Origin: Pholiota molesta
Taxonomy: Eukaryota; Basidiomycota; Agaricomycetes; Agaricales; Strophariaceae
Direction: 5' to 3'
NCBI GenBank assembly: GCA_014925825.1
Contig: JACGCK010000007.1
Span: 372,001 to 436,000, forward strand
DNA: 64,000 nt
Positions 10,952 to 23,301 of the stretch are shown here, in pieces. Position 1 is the first letter of the stretch, and the number at the start of each line of letters is the position of its first letter. A model generated the notes under the pieces. That model ran no database searches. It had not been told where the DNA came from and saw nothing but the letters and a program-made list of their open reading frames with translations. A program made the translations under genes and the position numbers.

Positions 10952-11667
10952 GTAGAGTCTTTATGGTTTTGATGTGGGCACTGGACCGTCTGGACGACAA
11001 TCTGAACTCGACAAGCTCTGCACTTGAATTTATGCTATATATTTTTATTTCTTCAAAACATTTAATATTGCTTCAGTCATTATAATCGGTACAGTATAAA
11101 AATGCCAAAAGGCAGTATGATTTCCATGCAAGTATATTTTTGAATAAGTACAAGTGATGCATAAAGAGATTCTGTTGAAAGCGATCTGCATGATAGTGCA
11201 TGAGCGATTGGATGGAAGGTGGTGTGGTGTAGCGTACCAGGATGAGCTGGTATAGCCTGAAAAATGGCAAGTAATAGTGGTATAGGTAAAAGAAGGAGAG
11301 AAATGAATAGGAGGGGATAGCGCAATATGGAGATAGGAATAGCAAACGATATTTAGCTATAAAAACCTATGAAGTTTGGTTTAATGGGAGGAATAATGTT
11401 GGTATGCGGCTAATGTTACAAGGGTGGAAACAGCATCAGATTAAACTTGTTGGGCAGTCAAAGGCGATGAGTGCTTTCGCTATGGGTAGAATGCATATTT
11501 GAGGGAGAGAAAAACCAAGGGTCTATGAAAGAGAGATAAGGTAGGACGAGGAGCAAGAGGAGACGGGAAAATGATGAGATAAAGAATAAAATCCATTAAG
11601 AGAAGGAAAGAGGAAAAGGAAAGAGAAAAAGAAAAAGAAAAGAAAGAGAAAAGAAAAATCCATACTA
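10952..11667. other. Intergenic region between convergent genes
   Basis: No gene seen between two converging 3' ends. AT-rich at first, then increasingly purine-rich toward the stop of the minus-strand Myb gene. Confidence 0.5.
11590..11658 (+). repeat. Polypurine tract
   Basis: About 65 bases of almost pure A/G directly downstream of the Myb gene stop. Its transcript would have a long pyrimidine (UC-rich) 3' UTR. Confidence 0.7.
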
Positions 11668-14600
11668 TCATACCGCGCCACCATCCCAACTAACACGCTT
11701 GCGCTTGTTATTATCGTTGCGCAGCATCAAGTCCTGCGGACACACCGCACTCTGCCCACGATGGTGGCTCATCGAGCGCCCCAGCGCCCCAGACCCCGCA
11801 TTGCCCTTCCCATGCGTCTGCCTGATAGTGCCCATACCTCCAGCACTTTCCCCATTGCGGCCGCCGCCCGCATCTCGACCGCCACCGCGCGTATCATTTC
11901 CAGAGGGCGGCTGCGGCTGCGGCGTCGACGCTGGGGCCCCGAACAGCTCAGACAACGTCGTCTTGTCCCTTCCATTCGCATTCGCGTGGTGCCGAATAGT
12001 GCCGACGGGCGAGGGCGTGTCGAACGCGCGCAGCGGGAGCCCCAGGCCGAGCCCCAGCCCGCCACTGAGCCCGCCCATCGACGTCAGCGCCGCGGACTGC
12101 GCGAGGTCCAGCGCGGCCTGCCCCTGGCGCGCGGACGACGCGAGCTCCGCCTGCTCGTCGAGGACGTCGAGGCCGAGGCTGTTCTGCGGGTGCGCATGCG
12201 GGTGGCCGAGCAGGGTCATGCCCGCGCCGTAGCTCGCGTGCCCGTAGTAGTGCAGGTCGAGGAACGGGAGGTTGTACGAGTAGTCCACGGCGGCGGGCCC
12301 GGCGCCCGTGCCGGCGAAGGAGCGCCAAAGCTCCTCGTTGTGGGTGTTGAGCGCGTGCGGGCTGGGGTGCCCGGAGGAGGCGGAGGGCGGCGATGCGAGC
12401 CCGGCGGAGGAGGGCGACGAGAGGATGAGGTGGTGCGGGATGAGAGGCGTGAGCTGAGAGCTGTTGTGTTGCTGCTGCTGCTGGACAGGAGAGATCGGCG
12501 AATGGATCGAGCTCGTGCTGTTGCTCATGCTAAGACGCATAGGCGATGATGCGGGGTGACGATATTGGTGCTGATGCTGTTGATGTTGCTGCTGTTCTTG
12601 GTGCTGGTGTTCGGCGCTCCCATGGCCTGACATAGAAGCCAACGGCGCGTTGAAGAAGCCATAGTTGACATGTCCATGGTGCATATGCAGCCCAACATCG
12701 TCCATCGACATCGGCACGCCGAGCTGCACACCGCCGTTCCGCGCCTCGCCTGGCGGCACGCTGATCGACCGCGCATGGTGCTGCTGCGTCGTCGCCGCCC
12801 CGCCCATCTGGCCCGCGTCGAATCCGAACCCAAACGGTCCGGACGCGCGCCGCATCGGCCGCGGCTGCGTCATCAGCGGCGTCGCGGGCGGCGTCGCGTG
12901 CAGCTCGGCCATGTCCACGAGGTCGTCCAGCGCGAACACCTCCGCGGGGTCGGGCTCCTCCTTCAGGCTGCCCTTCGGCGTGTGCTTCGTGGGCGAGCGC
13001 GGCAGGCCGCCGCCGAAGCCCATGCGCCCGCAGCGCTCCTCCGTCGTCTCCATCGCGTCCTTGCCCGCCGCTGCCCCGCGGCCGCTGCCCGCGTCCCCGC
13101 TCCCAGACCCGAGGCCGCCCACGTCGGCGTGGTCGCGCTCGTGGTCGTCCAGCGAGATGCCCGTCAACCCGAGCTCGTCGATCGCCAGGAGACTAGGGGT
13201 GTGCGCGTGCAGCTGCATCGGGTGGATGCCCGCGTTCTGCGGGATGCCCTCCAGGCCGAGGCCAGTGATGCCGCTCTCCAGCTCGCCGTTGTTTCCGCCG
13301 CCGCCGAACGCGGACGAAGCGCCGCCGAAAGAGGGCCCGTACATCCCAGAGAGAGAGGATAGCGACATGGACAGCGCCCCGCCCGGCGCGAACGACGAGA
13401 ACGCCGACGCCGACGCGGTCGACCCGAACCGCCCGCCAGCGTTCGAGCTCGCGCCGGAAATGAGGTCGCCCGCGATCTGCGAGTGGTACCCCTTGAATCC
13501 GGTGCCGCCAGCGCTGGGCCCCGCGCCGCCGCCCCCCATCCCCTGCCCCGCGCCATACCCGCCCGCGCCGAACCCGAACCCGAGCTCGTCAACGCATGCG
13601 CGTCGCCGAGGCCCGCATCGCTCGCCGACCCCGGCGCGTCGGGCATGTACGGCGGGAACAGGTCGTAGCGGTCGAGCACGCCGCCGTGCAGGTGCGCGTG
13701 GTTGAAGCTCCACGGCGAGGGCGGGGAGAACCGGCCCGATCCTGACGCGTGAACGGCCGGACCGTTTCCGCCGCCGGCATCGCTGCTGTTCCCGCTATTG
13801 CGCGAGTCCAGGCGCGGGTTCGGCGAGAACCAGTCCTCACCCCAGGCGCTCTTCCCGATCATGCCCAGGTTCGCGCTGCCGAGAGAGTCTGGCCCACGGC
13901 GGTGGAGAAAGGGGAGGACGCGACGGAAGCTGAAGCTGAGGCAGACAAGCTATGGCTGTGTCCGTGACCTTGATGATGATGGCCTGCAGGCCTCATGAGG
14001 AAATCGGAAGGTGTAGATTCGAGATGGGAAGAAGAAGGGGATGCGCCGGCTGTAGACCAAGCGGCAGTGGAAGAATGGGTAGGCGTGCTCAGCCCTGCAG
14101 ACCAGGTGTCCATGTCCGTGTGCGCGTGGTTAGGGAGGAAGTCAGGAATGTGCAGGGGGTCTGTGTTGTCCCCATTGACGAGCTGCATTTCTGCATCATC
14201 GTCATCAGGGTCGGCGGCGTCCGCGTCCATGCGGAAGGCGTTGTGCGCAGAATCCCCAGGCGCTGTTTTTATCGGCCTGTAAGGAGCGGTGGAGACATTG
14301 TCGACGAAGACGGGCGTCGGAGGCGTCTTGTAGATGGACTCGTTGTCTTCCTCCTCGCCTGCGGAGCTTTCTTCGTCCTCGGAAACTGCAGTGCTCTGCG
14401 GCACGCTCTTGGTGCCGCCCCTAAGTAGCCCCTGGCTGGTCTGCGCACGCCTTCGGCTCCTTACGGGGCCTGCACCTGAGATTGCCGACAGCTGGTCGTC
14501 AGCCGCCCTCTGGGGTCCATCCAGTTTTTTCTTGGCAGCGGTGCGAGGCTTGTAGCCGGCGGCCTGGTACAAGTCAGGAAAGGCGTTTCGGAATCGGTCT

Positions 14601-15349
14601 CGCAGGTCCGTGGAGCGACGGGCCTGCTCCTGGAAAATAGGGTTCTTGACGATCGTAGCCCAGGTCGTCCCGTGTTTCTCGTATCCATCTTTGAGTGCGC
14701 GGTCTTCAGCTTCGGTGAAGGGGCGACGCCGCTTGCTGCGAGTCTTCTCGAACAGCGACGTCCCATCAGAGAGCGTCGAGCGAACCTTGCTGCTCAGATG
14801 CGTACGCGCGTTCGGGTAGTGTTTTTTGTACGCGTCTGGGAAGTAGGTCCGGAATCTGTCCTTGAGGTCAACTGGAGAACGGTCGTGGAACTTGAGCTCG
14901 GGGTCGAGTAGAATAGTCTTCCAGTTGCCAACGCCATGCTAGAGTAGAATATAGTTCTGTCGTCAGCAAGTTTTAGTCAGGAGTGAATGAAGAAACGGGG
15001 CGTACCTTCTGACATCCTTGCACCAGCATCTGCGTCTCCTCGGTAGACCACTTCTTTCGAGGTTTTTTATCAGAAACGATGAGCAAATCCGCGGTGTTGT
15101 CGAGCCTGCGCATCTTGCCCTTCTTCTCGGGCCTGACGAAGACGGCGCGTTGGCCAGCAGGCCCATCTCGTCGCGAAAGGGGAACGGCTGAACGAGACGA
15201 GGAGATGACGGCGACGCGAGCGAGACGCGCCGTGTCTTGAGCGCGCTGGCGGAGACCGGGAAGGGCGCTTTGAAATCGAAGGTCGATGATGACGGCGGTC
15301 CACTGCGTTGAGCAGGTTGCTGAGGACTGCTGCTGTTGTTGGTTGCCAT
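11668..15349 (-). CDS. Double telobox Myb protein, Tay1/Teb1-like
   Basis: Large nuclear DNA-binding protein of about 1,205 aa after correction. Two Myb/SANT domains follow an S/P-rich N-tail. The first begins KKWSTEETQMLVQGC and ends with telobox-like SPVDLKDRFRTYFPDAY. The second begins RRPFTEAEDRALKDGYEKHG and ends RSTDLRDRFRNAFPDLY. This pairing is typical of Yarrowia/Ustilago Tay1 and fission yeast Teb1, which bind telomere-type repeats and act as transcription factors. The rest is low complexity (G, S, H and Q tracts) ending in a conserved-looking basic KRKRVSWDG. Exons: 15006-15349 and 11668-14938. Three single-base deletions are needed, near 15141-15152, 13884-13896 and 13591-13603. 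With one base added at each, both exons become exact multiples of three. Those sites are GC-rich, so sequencing error is likely. Confidence 0.75.
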
Positions 15350-16920
15350 GTTGTTGATGTCGGTGCCCCAGTTAAGATAATGGAGACCTGGAGAATGGCG
15401 AGTGTATGATTTATAAAGAGAGTTTGGGTGGAAACGTCGCTGTAAAGTCCGCTGCCTCGTTGCTTCGGCAAGGCAAGGATGGTGATGGACTAATGCCGGC
15501 GATACGAGTAGAGCTTTTGTAGGTCGCCTCTCGCTTGTCCGCGCTCGCTCCGCAGGCTATGCGCTGTTCGAGTCGGCTGCAGCGCGCAAGGGCCTGGCTG
15601 AGGGCGTAGGGGTGGTGAGGGTACAACACTGAAAGATGAATTCCAAGTTCCAACTGCCGCTTGCCTTTTTGGGACAGCCTCTCACACGAAACCGTATATC
15701 TTCCGCCAAAATAATGCAACGAGGAGTCATGTTATGGGATTTATTCGGTTTTCTGCAGTCGGAACAAGGTCAGAGTACTCCTTACACAGGATATGTTATG
15801 AGATCCGACGATCCAGGAATTACATCCAGGAAACGTACTTTCATTAGGCGCCATGGGGCCGGCCTGACCCCTTTCATTTCGAAGTGCGATGTGATACTTA
15901 CTAACACATGCGGAGAGGAAATGAAGGGGCATTTAGGCCACATACAGCATCTGGAGCTAAACATATCTCTGATCCCAGAAGCACTATGTATACCATTCAC
16001 GACTCGGAGCAGCTCTTTCGAATACTTCTAAGTTCTAGCAAGAATTCGCCCCAGTTCTTGCCCAGTTCACGAATGAAATGATCTTTGTCTAACAGGTATG
16101 CAATACTTCCTAGCGGGATGTGAAGACGCATAACATTAATAAGCTTGCACGAATGAAAGATCACCTAAATGAGCACCGAGCTCTAGTATAGCTTATTTTG
16201 TTGCGAGTACAGCTAAGTAATACTCTCTTTCTTGCACACCAGCAGCGCGAGTGCACTCCAAAACGTGTTCTCTGAATCGCGTTTCGACATCGCGTGTTCT
16301 CTGTATGTGGCATCGGCCCCAGGTAAAACGCCAGTATTGCCACAAAATAGCCAGTGGCACCTCTGCGCGCAAAGGGCGTGGCACGTCGGCTCCAGCCTAA
16401 ATCGACCCAGGTATGACGATGGTGTATGCCCCACCGAAACAGCAGCCGTGCCACTGATCTACCCCGCACAGCTTCGTAAGTGCTGAGTCACAGGCAGCCA
16501 TGACATTAGGCGCTGGATGACATCGCAACCAAAACCATGTGCGCGTCGTGAAGGCAAGAATGCGGGCAGGCTCCGGCCATCCGAAAATACAGGCGTGTTG
16601 TGTAAGTCTCCGGCTGAGAATATCCCTGGAATATCCTCAAACACCCACAGTGGTGTGTGGATTCGCATCGCTTTCAACAGCTTTCAACTGTGCATCGATA
16701 TTCCTGTCTCTGTCCCAGCATTCTCTAAGCCGGCTTGGGCAGGCAAACCCAGTACCCGCAGTCCATCGTCGGTGATACCCTCCCTCAAATCTCGTTCTCT
16801 CGGTACCGGTTGTATTTTGAGCAGGCTAAATGAACTTAGTAATAGCAAGGAGAACACAAGTAGATGATAGATTGAATCTGTATGTACATTGGTAGCTTCG
16901 GGAAGCATTATTATCACGGG
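15350..16920. other. Gene-poor stretch with unassigned open frames
   Basis: Upstream region of the Myb gene, then about 1.3 kb with open frames of 60-130 codons on both strands. Minus-strand frames at 16193-16384 and 16459-16677 have protein-like composition (for example PLWVFEDIPGIFSAG) but are broken by stops and match nothing I recognise. They may be remnants of a decayed gene. Confidence 0.35.
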
Positions 16921-18400
16921 CTATTCGGGCCACTCAGACCAGCCAGATTGGCGTTGCCAGACTGGGCATGCATATCCTTGCCTCCGTTCTGCGGGTCGCG
17001 CCTTGAGTTAGGGCCCCCAGTGCTCCAAAACTGCCCACCTCGAGTTACTATATGAAAGCCCCAAGGAGTAACTAACTAACACAGCTTCTAACAATAAAAA
17101 AAAGCAAGAAAGAACAATGAGACATCTAATCGCCAACCTCCTTCCGCGAGGCATTGAGGCTGAAGTTGATGCACGACATACCGTGCGCGTTGAGAATTAG
17201 AGCACCGACGTAGTGCGGAGGTAGATGCCACCCCCTGAATTTCATTAATCACCCATTATTAATGACATCCGCGCGAAGTGCACAGCAAAAGGCATTTCGA
17301 CGGGCTATCACCCCAATCAAAAGCACGTAAATACTAAACACATCCAATAAATACGCGCCCTAAATTTTTGTGTACCCAACCATCCTCAAAAAAATCTTCG
17401 CCATTGTACTAGCCCTAGCTGACTGTGCACATCCGGTATGAAATCAGATGGCTGGACAGCGTCCGCCCCGTATCGGCTCGCGGCCCAGGCGTTCAAGTTG
17501 GTGGTCTATAGTCGATGGTGGAGTGTCGGAGAATCTGCCCCAACCCTACCTAAACTTGATACAACCACACCCTCGCAGTAGTAGGGAATGGTAGCTCTGA
17601 GCGCCTAGATCATCTGCATCTGGTATTTATCGCGGCAAGCGGGGCCGCGGGGCCGACCACCGCTATGAGGCGGGGCACCACGCCAAAAACCCCTCACTAG
17701 AGACCTAAACCGCGCCCAATGTCACCTTGATGCAGCAGCAATACAAAGGCTGTCAGGTCTAATCCCCCCACAGCCATCCATCTACACCGCCCATGTGCCA
17801 TGTATATCGTTCCCAACACCTTGGGGAGAACACAGCCGTTCAACAATGTCGAGCGTCAGAAAGCTGTACTAAAAATAGACTTCAGTGGCACACAGTCTAT
17901 ATAAAGACGGGTCGCCGATCTGCGATTCAATCTCCGAGATGTAGTTCATTAAGATTGCCAGTGACTTAATCTGTACAGCGAAAAAGAGTATCGTTCATGA
18001 ACCCTGGCGGTGGAGATGTGGTCTTTGGAAATCCAAGGAGATAGACCTCCTACGATTCCCTGAATTCATCGAGAGCAATGATGATATTGTAATACTAGTC
18101 TATGAATCAGATAGTATTCTAAGTGTTCGAGGTCATATGAATTTAATCCTGCATCTGCTCTTCTTGTTCCTCAAGGGTATGATGTTAACTTTAGAGGTTG
18201 TCGTTGACAGGGGGGCAGTGCATTTCAAAGGCATAAAAATTCAGTGATAACATTATGATGCCCCAGACCTGTTGAAAGCAACCAAAAAAAATTTAGACCC
18301 CAAGCGAACGAGTTCTGTTCAAATCATCCAGTTGTCGGCGCTAAATGTCAACGTCAACGGCCAGCGCTCAGCGCTAAACAAAGTCCACAGGCTTAACAGT
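16921..18400. other. Stretch without coding signal
   Basis: About 1.5 kb with no open frame of 60 codons on either strand and no tRNA-like or rRNA-like block that I can see. Probably non-coding or heavily decayed DNA. Confidence 0.5.
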
Positions 18401-18410
18401 CCAATTATCC

Positions 18411-18800
18411 TTATAAAATAAAGCCACAATAGTCCCCACGTTGTTTGGCGGCGACACATTTATCAGAACATTTCTGGGTGGAAAACCCACTGTGCGAAAG
18501 AAGCCTTCCCACTAAAGATGTGAGTGGAGATCGTTTAAGCATCCCTACGAGGTCCGAAGCTCCCAAGATAGTCTCTGTTGAGTTCTGAGATGTACTAGTC
18601 TTTTCATTCTTCGAAAATCGCAGCAGCCCTATCGAAAACTCAAGCTTGGACGAATACCTGCTGATCGAAGAGCGCGAGGGGGAATCTTGGGCAATCGTGG
18701 AATGGGCAAAAGACATGGCCTCTTCGCCCCATGGGGTATGCAAGGCATACTACGCTCTTGCTACGCTCTCAAGTCGACGCAAATCGACAACTTTGTTGTG
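18411..18800 (-). pseudogene. Decayed copy of the two-domain family
   Basis: Read on the minus strand across frames, this still shows the family order: LRRLE-SVARA-stop, TPWGEEAMSFAHS (compare ILWGEDALFLAHS), LFDQQVFVQA-stop (compare DQQILVPDELL), FDRAAAIFEE, ISELNRDYLGSFGP (compare TSEPHKNYLGRFG). Stops and frameshifts interrupt it and the 3' half of the domain is not recognisable. It lies about 8 kb from the intact pair, in inverted orientation, so the family was once more widely spread here. Confidence 0.7.
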
Positions 18801-19636
18801 TTGTGTGTCGAGAGTTTCAGGAGGTACATTATACCACACACCCACCGCGAGTCGCAGCATAGATGGTAGATCATTCTGCAAAAGTGTTCAACAGCAAAAG
18901 CGATACACGGAGCCTTTGATTTGCGCATGCTTGATCCCAACGCCTTCGAATACTGAACCAAGCAGGTTACCAGCCTTAAATTTGAACTTGAAGCTACACG
19001 AGGCTCATTAAATCTCTGGACATTGATAACGCATTGTCGACAGTGATTGATGTCCAAGCCAGCGTTGGACGTTGAGGGTTTGAGATGCCTTCGATCATAT
19101 ACATATTCCATCAAAATCCTTTCACAACGATGAAGATCATGACTTGATCACGACCAAGAAGTATCTGTGCTATAAGAGATCTAATAACTTTGAAGAGATG
19201 TACAGCTGTCCAAGGCAAAATTTATCGTCCAGAAATAAACCGTAAGGCGACTATACATACCATGTGTTGTCCGATATATGATAAGTACACTCGTCTGTCA
19301 AATATGGCGAAGCGGAATTCCAAGATGGATGCACAAGAAAGAAAACACAAGAAACCAGTAATATTGGACCTACATAAAACCCAAGACCCAAAAACCCAAG
19401 ACCCAGAGAAAAAGTCCAGAGAGCACAGCAGCAACCCCCACGCAGAACCCAAAGGAAAAGAAAATACCAAAAATAACAAAAACAACAAACGAAACGTAAC
19501 TGTCATTGCACCTCTATCCCGCGTCTGTGTATCCTCCTCCTTCTCCAGATCTCTTCTGCTTCCTCCCCTGCGTTATTTTTCATGGATGTATCGCTGTGAA
19601 GCGAAAGTGGCCGAGGGGGCTTGAGTTGACGGATGA
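18801..19636. other. Intergenic, no gene seen
   Basis: Short open frames only. The right part is the 3' flank of the minus-strand membrane protein gene and contains an A-rich block near 19440-19495. Confidence 0.4.
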
Positions 19637-20261
19637 CTAGGACGGTGGAGATGTCATGGTGGGTTGGACCTGCACGAGCATGGCCGGGGAGATAACGGGC
19701 GTGAAAGCTGCCAGGCTCAAAATAGCAGATGGCAGGGCTCGATCTGAAGCTTCTGAAGCATCGCGGCGTATGGGGTACGCTCTTGCAGCCAAAGTCGTCG
19801 AATCCGTTTTTGCCGCCGAGCTGGAACGTTTCGTGGTCGTCGATTTGTGCGCCGACGTCGTGGAGTTGGCAGTCGACGATGTGGCCGCGTTCGTCGTGAC
19901 TGGCATTTGCGGCGAGCCCAGATCCTTTTTCGATCCGTCATTTTTCCCTTTTGTCCCACCAATGACGCCGCCCACAACCGCTCCTACGAGGGCCAGAACA
20001 ACAACGACGAGGAGGGCCATTCCGCGCTTGGTGTGCCAGAATGGGTGGAGCTGCGTGGTGACCTGGAGCATGGGAGATGGTCTGAGGCCGCCATCGCGCT
20101 CTAGACGCGTTAACTTGGAATTAAAATCAGCCTTCCATGCCGCGATGAAGCAACGTAAGAGCACGTTGGTTTATGAGCAGACACAGTGCTGAGACGAGGA
20201 GACATACCTCGATGTCGTTTGGGTCTGGGGACGGAGCCCGCTGGCGCTGAGTACTGGGCAT
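19637..20261 (-). CDS. Small single-pass membrane protein with S/T-rich tail
   Basis: One TM segment (MALLVVVVLALVGAVVGGVI) preceded by HPFWHTKRG and followed by GGTKGKND and a Ser/Thr/Ala-rich region. This is the layout of small basidiomycete membrane proteins of unknown role; the gene at 42348 has the same organisation (TPFYRTKKG, TM, GGSKKKK). Two exons are inferred, 20208-20261 and 19637-20113, joined in phase after DPNDIE. The reading frame stays open and protein-like upstream to about 20430, so the true start may be in an earlier exon. Function unknown. Confidence 0.55.
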
Positions 20262-20594
20262 GGAGGGAGACGCCAGGGGACGCCCGACCGCCAACGAGGT
20301 GGTGGGGGAAGAGAGAAAGGGTGGGCGGACGTTGTCAAGGCCGTTCTGGGCCTGGTGCCTTTGATAGGACGCTGGCGCGCTTCCCTGCGGTCCAGCATTT
20401 GGCTGGGCCAATTCGCTTTCATTACAAACCCAGCCACGCTTCCTCGTCTGTTTCTCTTCGAATTCTGCGCTTTCAGCCTGCTGTTCCCAGCTCTTCTGAC
20501 AACATACGTGATAGCCCAAACTATAGCGACCGGGATGGGCGACTACGGCCCACGCGAGTCCGATTTGAATTCCAGCGGCATTTGCCCACATCAC

Positions 20595-22246
20595 AAATCA
20601 GGGACCCGCTCTGCACTGCACGCCTGCATGCTGCACAAAACTCAATGTCAAACCATCACCGCATGCTGGAATTCAGTAACAACCCCAATACAGTTGCGGC
20701 GTACACCCTCATTTTTAGCGCACTGTCACAGAAGCACGAATTAGACTTCTCATCGCAGCTAAACACTGGCAGTTGACTCGAAATAGTAAGCTAAAGGGGA
20801 CTTCCTGATTCCGAGTCGTGCTGAAGGAGTTATCCCATCATCCATGGACCGACTGCTCGCCAGTAAGTATGTCGACCTACTGACAGGCTTCTGAATTTGC
20901 CAGCCGACATATCACCGGACGTCAATTGATTAGGAAACAATCTTCGAGGAAGGGGTCAAGCGCTATTTACCGCCGTCGAAACGGACTCAATGTACAAGGT
21001 TTTTCTAAAATCTTCCGCAATTGGAAAGGGTACAATCCAATGGCTTACTGAAATGTTCTGCGTCTTCACGGGCAACTGCCCCCACTACGTCCCCTGTTCT
21101 CCGCCCTCGTAACAGCTTCAATTATCACACAGAACAGGGCCTAGAACACGATGCAACACGCGTGCTTGGGTAAAAATCCTGGACCTGAGTCAGAGAAAGT
21201 CAGTGCCACCCTAAATGCTCCTGAAAGCGATCATTTTTTCACATCCTTTATCTTGGACAGACAATTCCGACTCAGCGGTGATTAAGACGAGTCATGTATA
21301 GGCATCATCCGCTACAAGAAATTGCCCAACCTTCTGATTCCTCGCCTTCGGTTTTTTAATCTCTTTTTGGAGATCCATTTCGTTGGTTCGATGTCAGCCG
21401 TACTAACTACATTAAAAATCAACATTGACAGAACCAGTATTTTACAACGATTTGGACAGAGAAAGACCATTTTTTAAAGACACCACCGAGGAGCCCGAAA
21501 GCTGAGGCAGCTCCCTCCTATTAAAAGTTTTGATAACCCGTATAGAAGATCACAGACCCAAGTTCTGGGCGGTTAATATCTAACCGTCTTGTACAATGTA
21601 GAAGCATAATCAACAGAGGCATCTACGATGGTATATAAGTATATACGAGATAGGAAATCATATGCTCCACGGCGGACGCAGTCCATCAGAGCGATTCAAG
21701 CCCACCGCGAACCTGGAATTTCATTTGATATGTATGCCAATAGACTCGCCTAATTTTCATATCAAAGCAAGAACGACAAAGAACCAATAAATCGTTGGTG
21801 ATGGGCAGCGAGCAGGGCGCTGATCAATCTTTTAATTCAATTTGAATCGAGGGTACAAAGGTAGAAATGTAAGTGATAAGCATTTCACAGTTTACTCGAA
21901 ACTATCGGCCATGGAAGTATTTGCATGCGTACTCATATCTGCTCTGGGTTTTTGGCCACCCCCAAATTTCGCCAATTTATTTAATGTTATGTACGATTCA
22001 TCAGGACTGCCGCAAATCTGCAGCGCAAGTCCATTTGCTGTGCGAAGAAGCTACCCTGGTAAAATCTCCAAGATCACATGCGCCTCCCGAAAACCTGACA
22101 TGATTCTACACTGCTCAGTTGAAACACAACAATTGTGATTATCGTTCCAAGGTATTGCCAACCGCCATCGTACCCAGCCCTAGAATCGATGTTGTACAAG
22201 GATACTACTATCTAGTACCCGTTTAATCGCCCCAATAACCTAGTTT
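20595..22246. other. Intergenic, no supported gene
   Basis: About 1.6 kb with only short, unrecognised frames. The right end (atcgatgttgtacaaggata near 22185) resembles sequence near 25300 upstream of the third membrane-protein copy, so the duplication of that family extended into this flank. Confidence 0.45.
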
Positions 22247-22281
22247 ATGTTCGTATTTCTGACTGGAACGTCTTTATTTCG

Positions 22282-22842
22282 ATGCCTTCCCCGAATGATC
22301 CTTCAGTCCAAGAACAATGCAGATCCACTGGTACCAGCGGCGCCAGGCGCAGCGCCACAGCGACAGCCTACCGTCCCTCGGTCGTCCTCCTATGCGCCCT
22401 CATTTTCTGGACCGGAATATCCGCGATAGCAGATCGACGCCATCTTCTTCGCAATCGTCACCTACGCCCCGACGCTCCACTTCGTCGCGGTCTGTCATTC
22501 AGCGGAGCACAGCGCCAGCGGGTGCCCAGCCCCCAGATATACTCCAGGCGTCGTTCCGAGCGCGGCTGTTGGCGATGTCCTGGGCTCTAAACGTGGCGAT
22601 ACATGTACATAGGCTTGTGGTGGGCGGATGGGCACGATGGCTTCGCGAGAATTTTTCTGCCTGAAGTGGGTTTGATCGTTTACATCGCTGCACGGTATGT
22701 CAGGGATCGGCAAGTTCGAAATTCGGTGGGTAGCATTAGGCTTCCATTTAACGAGGAGGGCAATTTCCCTACAGTAGGTACTCTGCTGTTGATATTGATC
22801 AATAGGTCCTTCGCCGACTACGAATTAAGAGAAGTAAGATAG
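22282..22842 (+). pseudogene. Internally deleted copy of the 12-TM repeat family
   Basis: It begins like the intact copies (ATG at 22282; YRPSVVLLCALIFWTGISAI), shifts frame within about 50 codons, then jumps near 22660 straight into the end of the last exon (VGLIVYIAARYVRDRQ, SVGSIRLP). Roughly 1.4 kb present in the intact genes is missing between those points. Frame and splice sites are lost, so it is a relic. Confidence 0.8.
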
Positions 22843-23301
22843 CTAGGTGTTGGAAATTATACCAATTGCTGTAAAAATATATAGTTCATTTGTCGGGCCC
22901 CTTCCAATTTACATGGTGTACTACAATAATGTTTGGGTTCTTTATTGTATGAATACTATTTCTGGAAGCATTTTCAGCATGTACATACATAGGTTCACCA
23001 GCATCGTTCATGACATATATAAGTACCAGCGCGTTGATTGGTCCCCATGTCTATATATAGCCTACTGGCATGGGCTGTGCGAAGATGCCACAAATAAATA
23101 CAGCAACATCTTGGCAGCAACATGATTCTGCTTTGCGCGCAAGTTGACTCGGACTCAAGGCATCTCTCACGACACCCACCACCATCACCTGTGCCCAGCC
23201 TCGGCTTGGATATCCATCTGAATCCTATGCTGGGATATAACTAGTCAACCTTTCCGACGACATTCTGAATGCTCTTGTATCTTACCTAGAACGTCACCCA
23301 G

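Noticed and set aside
16459..16917. Minus-strand frames as a DNA methyltransferase fragment
   Set aside because: The resemblance rested on a few residues (WVFEDIPGIF). No catalytic motif such as a PC-containing loop is present, and stops interrupt the frame.
21842..22138. 98-codon ORF upstream of the deleted 12-TM copy
   Set aside because: Does not match the repeat family or any motif, and has no splice context; probably chance.
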